From contig OW799233.1 of NCBI GenBank assembly GCA_941918925.1, positions 28,836,421 through 28,900,420 on the forward strand: a stretch of DNA of 64,000 bases, written 5' to 3'. The position numbers were made by a program, and so were the translations under genes. Below, in pieces: positions 57,671-64,000 of the stretch. The notes under the pieces were generated by a model. The model was not told where the DNA came from and searched no databases. It worked only from the letters and a program-made list of their open reading frames with translations. This DNA comes from Phyto melanocephala (Eukaryota > Arthropoda > Insecta > Diptera > Rhinophoridae). Each line of letters starts with the position of its first letter. Position 1 is the stretch's first letter.

Positions 57671-60090
57671 TTTATACCCGCAACCAAAAAAATGGTGGGG
57701 GTATATTCATTTTGTCATTCCGTTTGTAACACATCGAAATATCCATTTTAGACCCCATAAAGTATATATATTCTGAATCGGGGTTTGATTTTATGACGAT
57801 CTAGCTATGTCCGTCCGTCTGTCGCACCGAAAAAGCTAGGGGGCTCAAATTTTGCCAGAATCTTTCTTATGGACAAGGTTTGTTTGGTATTGAAAATGGG
57901 CTGAATCGGAATATTAGGAAGAGAGTTATAGCTCGAAAAGCAAGAGTAGGTCGAAAAAACCGTGTCCTTCGAACATCGCATAAAATGGAATTGTGTCCAA
58001 ACGCCTTAACGTAGACTCATGAAACTTCGAATATATATTTCCTGGGTAAAGACAATATTTTTCCCCGAAAATTGTCTAAATCTATGCATTAGGAGAGGAG
58101 TTATCGATCAAAATGTACGAAAATTTATACCGCACAGTGTATTTTTCTGTATATTTAAAAACAAAAACGTCATAAAAGCAACAAAATTGGATGTACGACT
58201 CTGAAATTTTGCACACTTTGTTTCTTGGTGACGCACTTTCTTGTAACGGCAAAACAATGTGCAACGCCCACTTTTACGCCCACATCCCATAGAACGTTTT
58301 AACTAAAATTCATATAATTTCTCTATTAACAAAGATTTTGGAATAATAAAGGCCTGTATTGAAACACCTAAGTTGTACTCATTAGCAAAAACTACATTGA
58401 CACGCCTACTATAACGCCCACTTTCACTTTTGAATTGGGTCCAGACGCATAAACGTAGTCATGAAACTTCGAATAAATATTTATCGAGTCAAAAGAATAT
58501 TTTCCCCTGAAAATCGCTTAAATCTATGAATTAGGAAAAGAGTTATAGACAAAAATTTACGAAAATTTATACCGCACAGTGTATATTTTAAATTTAAAAC
58601 GTAATAAAACTGACAAAACTATATGTGCGATTCTGAAATTTTTCAAACATGGTTTTTTGGTCAAAGTCTTCGTTATAACGGAAAATAGATGTGCCACGCA
58701 GACTTTTTTCCTTAAATTTTTTAAAAATATATTAGTCATATATATATTAGCATTTATTCATCTTACACTGCGCCATTTATTGTACTCTAGCTAAATATAA
58801 GATAAAGATGATAAGATAGATGACTCTACTAGCAGCTACTAGATGGCATGCTAACAACTTATGCTTATGTTCGCCTGAAGTTATGCTCTATTAAAAATGG
58901 GAATTTAGGAAAATTTTGACCTAAGTAAAAATAAATTATTACATTACAAATAAACATTACAAACAATTTATTTTCATGTACTAATGGCTAACAAATTTTA
59001 AAATTATACAAAACTTATTTCGTTTGAAAATCTTTTAAAAGCAAAACGTTATAGAAGTTTAAAAATCAAAATCTTACTTATAGATTTCCCGTTTTAGAAA
59101 ATCCAGAGAATGTATATTTTAAATCACCCTGTGGCCCTTAAAATTTAACCTTAAATTCACTTTCTTCCTCTTAAATTCATGTAAATTCTCTATGAATAAA
59201 GATTTTGGAATACTTAAGGACTATATTGAAATATCTAAGTTATATTTATTAGCAGAAACTTTATTGACACGCGTATTTTAACGGCCACTTTCATTGAAAG
59301 ACTAAATTTACGAAAACATTTTACTATTTAGCATAACGAAGTTATAATGGGTGGTTTAATTTCAAGGGACTATGTTGATTTTGAATAAAATTATTATGAA
59401 ATTATTATCATTTATTTTTATAATGATAATATTTGTATGCTTCAATTATGTATGGAACAAAATATCGGCCAAATGGCCCCCCAACATAGGCGGCACACCA
59501 CGATCCGATAGTCCAAATTTTCAATGACACTGTTGATGTTCGATTGTTGGGCACGATGATGAGTCGAGGTTGCTTGCTCTTTTGCCACGTTATCGTGAAA
59601 TACAGCAATGTTTCCCATTCAACGAACTAAGATGGCATTCACAGATGTTTTCACATTTCATACAGACCTGCTTTGCAGACATTTAAATATTTTTTACAAT
59701 TCTCACGATTCGAACGATTATGTTGACCAAAAGAATCACGAAGTGCACAAAATGCATTTTGATTTGAACGCCCATTTTTATAAAAATCTTTAATATTTAA
59801 AAGCGTTGCTCGATTGCGTATCTTTCCACGGTTCAAATTGAGTTAGTCTGAGATTGAGAAATGTCAGATGAAATACAAGAAAAAAGCTGAAGTTTAGATG
59901 TGGTTCACCTTAAACATGGGCCCTTAAAATTTAACCACCCTCTACAAAGAAAGTGATACATATTTTATTATAAAGAGATTATTCTATAGCGATTAACAGA
60001 ATAATAAATATTGTGCTTTAAATGTACACAAAATTGGTGGTGGGTATAAAAGATTCGGCACAGCCGAATATAGTGCTCTTACTGGTTTTA
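57671..60090 (+). mobile_element. mini-me/DINE-1-like element, 2.4 kb, with nested mariner
   Basis: It runs from TATACCCGCAACCAAAAAAA to the hairpin TTCGGCACAGCCGAA and CTCTTACTGGTTT. The (GTCY)n tract is shortened here to CCGTCCGTCTGTC because the GTTGAAAGCACGATAGAGGT segment is missing. The body is closely similar to the copies at 6624 and 62122, down to the captured mariner end at about 59128-59150. A TIR-bounded mariner derivative occupies 59346-59942. Confidence 0.85.
59346..59942 (-). mobile_element. Mariner deletion derivative with TIRs, ~600 bp
   Basis: It is bounded by GGGTGGTTTAATTTCAAGGG and CCCTTAAAATTTAACCACCC. The inside contains minus-strand transposase end fragments at about 59460-59600 and N-terminal/5-prime sequence at about 59700-59900, so the middle of the transposon is gone. 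It is parallel to 49855-50323. Confidence 0.8.
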
Positions 60091-60811
60091 ACTTAATCTG
60101 TCAATATATAGAAGTGCTTTATTGATAAGTGAAGAAATTGATTTTTTCTTAAATATTTAGCTTAGAAACTTGTTTATATATAAGACTCATACTAAATAAA
60201 CACAAAATTTCTTTGTTAATCAACATATTTATTTTCTTTTGGGTATGGTTAAAGTTCAATAAAAATATCTTGTCCATAAAATAGTTTAGTTTAAAAAAAA
60301 TTTTTTTTTAATACAGTTTTCATAAATTCTATCACAGAGCATTATAGAAAAATAAAAGCAATGAAATAATACATTGTTTTTAAATTTCAGAGTCTTTTAA
60401 TTTCAGTGAAAGTTAAAAACTTTCAAAAGGAAGATAGTCAATAAAAGCATTTTGCAATTTGAAAAATTTTTTTCGGACATTGCATGTGAAGTAATATAGA
60501 TTTTTAAAAATACACTTACAGTCATAACAGGAACTGCAAATGTATCAACATACATACAAATGTATACAAATGTTCTGTAGTATACTACAAAATGTATATG
60601 TGAATGGATATAGCTTCGCTACCAACTGTTGATTTATGACCGTTACTAAAGCCTTTATATAGAATAAATATACTGAATTTCAGAAATTCATATAAATGTT
60701 TGTAGTGCATTCAAACGACTATAAATATGTGGCTGCATGTAGAATATACTTACACACACACACTATATTTCTCTTCTCATATAAATACATACATGTATCG
60801 TTTTATGTACA
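60091..60811. other. No recognisable feature
   Basis: AT-rich spacer with short ATACATAC and ACACAC patches. Confidence 0.5.
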
Positions 60812-61452
60812 TCTACATATATAAAAGTGAAACTCTGTCTGTGTGTGTATGTGTGTTAGCTATAGACTCCGAAACCACAAAGCCGATCGGACTCAAACTT
60901 TAGCAAGTTGTTGTACACATTCCACGGAGTATTTATTGGTGGAAAAAAGTGGGCGGAGCTACTCCCATAAAAAATTAGTAATCATTTTTAATTGCTTGTA
61001 CTTCACCGATTTTCGTGACACTTTACACACGTATTAAACTCTCATGATTATACAATTTCGTGATTAGAAAAGTGGGCAGTGTGATGCCTATAAAAAATAA
61101 GTTATCATATTTAGCTACTTGCATTAGATCGAATTTTTTGATACTTTGTACAGATATTGACCTGTAATGACTATATAATTTCGTGATTAGAAAATTGGGC
61201 AGGTTCTTGTACTGGACCGATTTTTCTGAAATTTTGCACACAAATTCGGCTATTATGACTTTACAATTTCGTTATTAGAAAAGTGGGCAGTTCCACGCCC
61301 ATACAAAATAAGTTATCATATTTAGCTACTAGGACTGCACCAATTTTGCTGAAACGTTGCACACATATTGGCCTGTCATGACTATACAATTAAAATTCAG
61401 AATGCATTTTTATCCATTAAGGGACGTAGCAACGCGTGCCGGGCTTGGCTAG
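60812..61452 (+). mobile_element. Non-autonomous Helitron, 641 bp
   Basis: It starts TCTACATATATAAAAGTGAA after an A and ends CGTGCCGGGCTTGGCTAG before a T, as expected for a Helitron. The TGTCTGTGTGTGTATGTG tract and the GTGGGCAG/CACGCCCAT-like body motifs match the copy at 39004-39508. It is longer because the body has extra diverged repeats of a unit containing TTTCGTGATTAGAAAAGTGG. Confidence 0.85.
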
Positions 61453-62121
61453 TATAAATATAAATGTCTGAGTATTTACTTGCTTATTGCTTTATGTATG
61501 TTGAAATATTTGTAGATAGATACATATGCTTGTATTTGTGTGAGTATTTATTTAAAATTGTGGTGGCAAAAGTATTTTATTCAATTGATTATATTGAACA
61601 ACGTAAAATATTCATACAAATAAAAATGAAATAAATAATATACAAAGGTTAAGTTATAACTAAACGGAAATGAAAAGAATATGATTGTGAATTATTGATA
61701 TTAAAAAAAAAGAAGAAAACAGCAAGACATAAAGAAATACTTGCCTTTATTGGGTAGTATACAGTAGGTGCAGTTTAATTTTTTTATATTTAAAATTTTC
61801 AAAAATCGCTCGAACTTTAATTTCTATAAGAATTTTTATTTCTCAATTTGAGGTCTGCAAATCCTATTATATAATAACGATATGGTAGTATAGTTGCTTG
61901 AGTCTTTGTTTTTTTTTCTACATGTTTTAGGATTTCGTACCAAACAACAATTTTTCAAGTATTTTCGTTATTATAAAAATATTAATTTTGTCACTGTGGT
62001 CAATACTTATTCCGTCAACCTAATGTACAGTAAAGTATGGTGACGAAAGCTTTTAATTTCACAGGTACATAAAAAGAAATTGTATTAACGAAATTTATAA
62101 ATAATGAAATGTAATGATTTA
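61453..62121. other. No recognisable feature
   Basis: AT-rich spacer. Confidence 0.5.
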
Positions 62122-64000
62122 TTATACCCGCCACCAAAAAAATGGTGGGGGTATATTCATTTTGTCATTCCGTTTGTAACACATCGAAATATCCATTTTA
62201 GACCCCATAAAGTATATATATTCTGAATCGTGGTTTGATTTTATGACGATCTAGCTATGTCCGTCCGTCTGTCCGTCTGTTGAAAGCACGATAGAGGTCG
62301 CACCGAAAAAGCTAGGGGGCTCAAATTTTGCCAGAATCTTTCTTATAGACAAGGTTTGTTTGGTATTGAAAAGTCGGAGTATTAGGAAGAGAGTTATAGC
62401 TCGAAAAGCAAGAGTAGGTCGAAAAAACCGTGTCCTTCGAACATCGAATAAAATGGAATTGTGTCCAAACGCCTTAACGTAGAGTCATGAAACTTCGAAT
62501 ACATAATTCCTGGGTAAAGACAATATTTTCCTCCGAAAATTGTCTCAATCTATGCATTAGGAGAGGAGTTATCGATCAAAACGTACGAAAATTTATACCG
62601 CACAGTGTATTTTTTGGTGTATTTAAAAACAAAAACGTCATAAAAGCAACAAAATTAGATGTACGACTCTGAAATTTTGCACACGTTGGTTTTTGGTGAC
62701 ACGCTTTCTTGTAACGGCAAATCAATGTGCCACGCCCACTTTTACGCCCACCTCCCATATAACGTTTTAACTGAAATTCATATAATTTCTCTATTAATAA
62801 AGATTTTGGAATAATAAAGGCCTATATTGAAACACCTCAGATGTACTCATTCGCAAAAATAACTTTGACACGCCTACTATAACGTCCACTTTTCACGTTA
62901 TCTACCGTTAATGAAATTAAAAAGCTCATAAAACCGCTAAAATTAGAGGTATGATGATAAATTTTGCTACGTCTATCCCCCTATGCAATTTCATTACTAT
63001 GCCAAAAAATTAAGGTGCCACGCCCACTTTTATGCCCACCTCCCCTATAACGTTTTACCTAAAATTCATATAATTTCTCTATTAATAAAGATTTTGGAAT
63101 AATAAAGGACTATATTGAAACACCTAAGTTGTACTCATTAGCAAAAACAACTTTGACACGCCTACTATAACGCCAACTTTCAGTTTTGAATTGTGTCCAG
63201 ACGCATAAACGTTCATGAAACTTCGAATATATATTTATCGAGTCAAAAGAATATTTTTCCCTGAAAATCGCTTAAATCTATGAATTAGGAAAAGAGTTAT
63301 AGATAAAAATGTACGAAAATATATACCGCACAGTGTATATATGTACGATTCTGAAATTTTGCAAACATGGCTTTTTGGTCAAAGTCTTCGTTATAACGGA
63401 AAATAGATGTGCCACGCACACTTTTTTCCTTAAATTTTTATAAAAATATATTAGTCATATATATTAGCATTTATTCATCTTACACTGCACCATTTATTGT
63501 ACTGTAGCTAAATATAAGATAAAGATGATAAGATAGATGACTCTACTAGCAACTACTAGATGGTATGCTAACAACTTATGCTTATGTTCTCCTGAAGTTA
63601 TGCTCTATTAAAAATGGGAATTTAGGAAAATTTTGACCTAAGTAAAAAAAAATTGTCTCTAAACATTATAAACAATTTATTTTCATGTACTAATGGCTAA
63701 AAAATTTTAAAATTATACAAAACTTATTTCGTTTGAAAATCTTTTAAAAGCAAAATGTTATAGAAGTTTAAAAATCAAAATCTTACTAATAAATTTCCCG
63801 TTTTAGAAAAATGCAGAGAATGTATATTTTAAATCACCCTGTGGCCCTTAAAATTTAACCTTAAATTCACTTTCTTCCTCTTAAATTCATGTAAATTCTC
63901 TATGAATAAAGATTTTGGAATACTAAATATATATTGAAATATCTAAGTTATGTTTATTAGCAGAAACTTTATTGACACGCGTATTTTAACGGCCACTTTC
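62122..64000 (+). mobile_element. mini-me/DINE-1-like element, cut by window end
   Basis: The left end TATACCCGCCACCAAAAAAA, core and GTCC/GTCT tract are complete. The internal duplication of GCCACGCCCACTTTTA (about 62729 and 63018) and the captured mariner end CACCCTGTGGCCCTTAAAAT (about 63836) are present. The sequence is colinear with 57671-59290 and 6624-8300. The 3-prime hairpin must lie beyond the window. Confidence 0.85.

Overview
This is an AT-rich, repeat-dense stretch of a fly genome. It is most likely from a muscoid or calyptrate dipteran such as a blow fly or house-fly relative, but that placement is inferred. The grounds are a spliced insect-type cationic amino acid transporter gene with short introns, mini-me/DINE-1-type elements with a (GTCY)n tract, and many decayed mariner copies. 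No prokaryotic signatures (operons, ribosome binding sites, CRISPR) are present.

Genes: only two loci look like host genes. (1) At 26.2-28.2 kb (+) lies a three-exon SLC7/CAT amino acid transporter. Joined at consensus splice sites it gives an open 605-residue product. (2) At 2.7-3.3 kb (+) lies a single-exon ORF of 185 aa with an acidic N-terminal half, an arginine-rich block and a polar C-terminal tail. I do not recognise it. Two short coding-like segments (12.71-12.97 kb and 21.97-22.14 kb) could be gene relics or orphan exons.

Mobile DNA by region: 0-9.3 kb holds an unclassified dispersed repeat, a degenerate mini-me copy split by a small palindromic MITE, an inverted mini-me copy containing another palindrome, and a 2-kb mini-me copy. 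9.4-15.3 kb holds three decayed mariner transposase copies. 15.7-19.4 kb holds a tRNA-derived SINE, a 0.9-kb mini-me copy and a non-LTR retrotransposon tail. 22.5-24.6 kb is a degenerate ~31-bp tandem array rich in TATCGATA. 28.6-37.5 kb holds two TIR elements and four decayed mariner copies. 38.7-40.2 kb is a 1511-bp hAT-like element with a perfect 8-bp target duplication, carrying a nested MITE and a nested Helitron. 47.4-52.8 kb and 57.7-64 kb are mini-me blocks with captured mariner pieces. 56.15-57.1 kb is a foldback element with a GC-rich nested inverted-repeat core. 60.8-61.45 kb is a second copy of the Helitron.

The window therefore reads as intergenic DNA around one metabolite-transporter gene, built by nested insertions. 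The most unusual items are the TATCGATA array, four separate small palindromic/TIR families, the foldback element, and mariner fragments that appear to have been copied along with mini-me elements.
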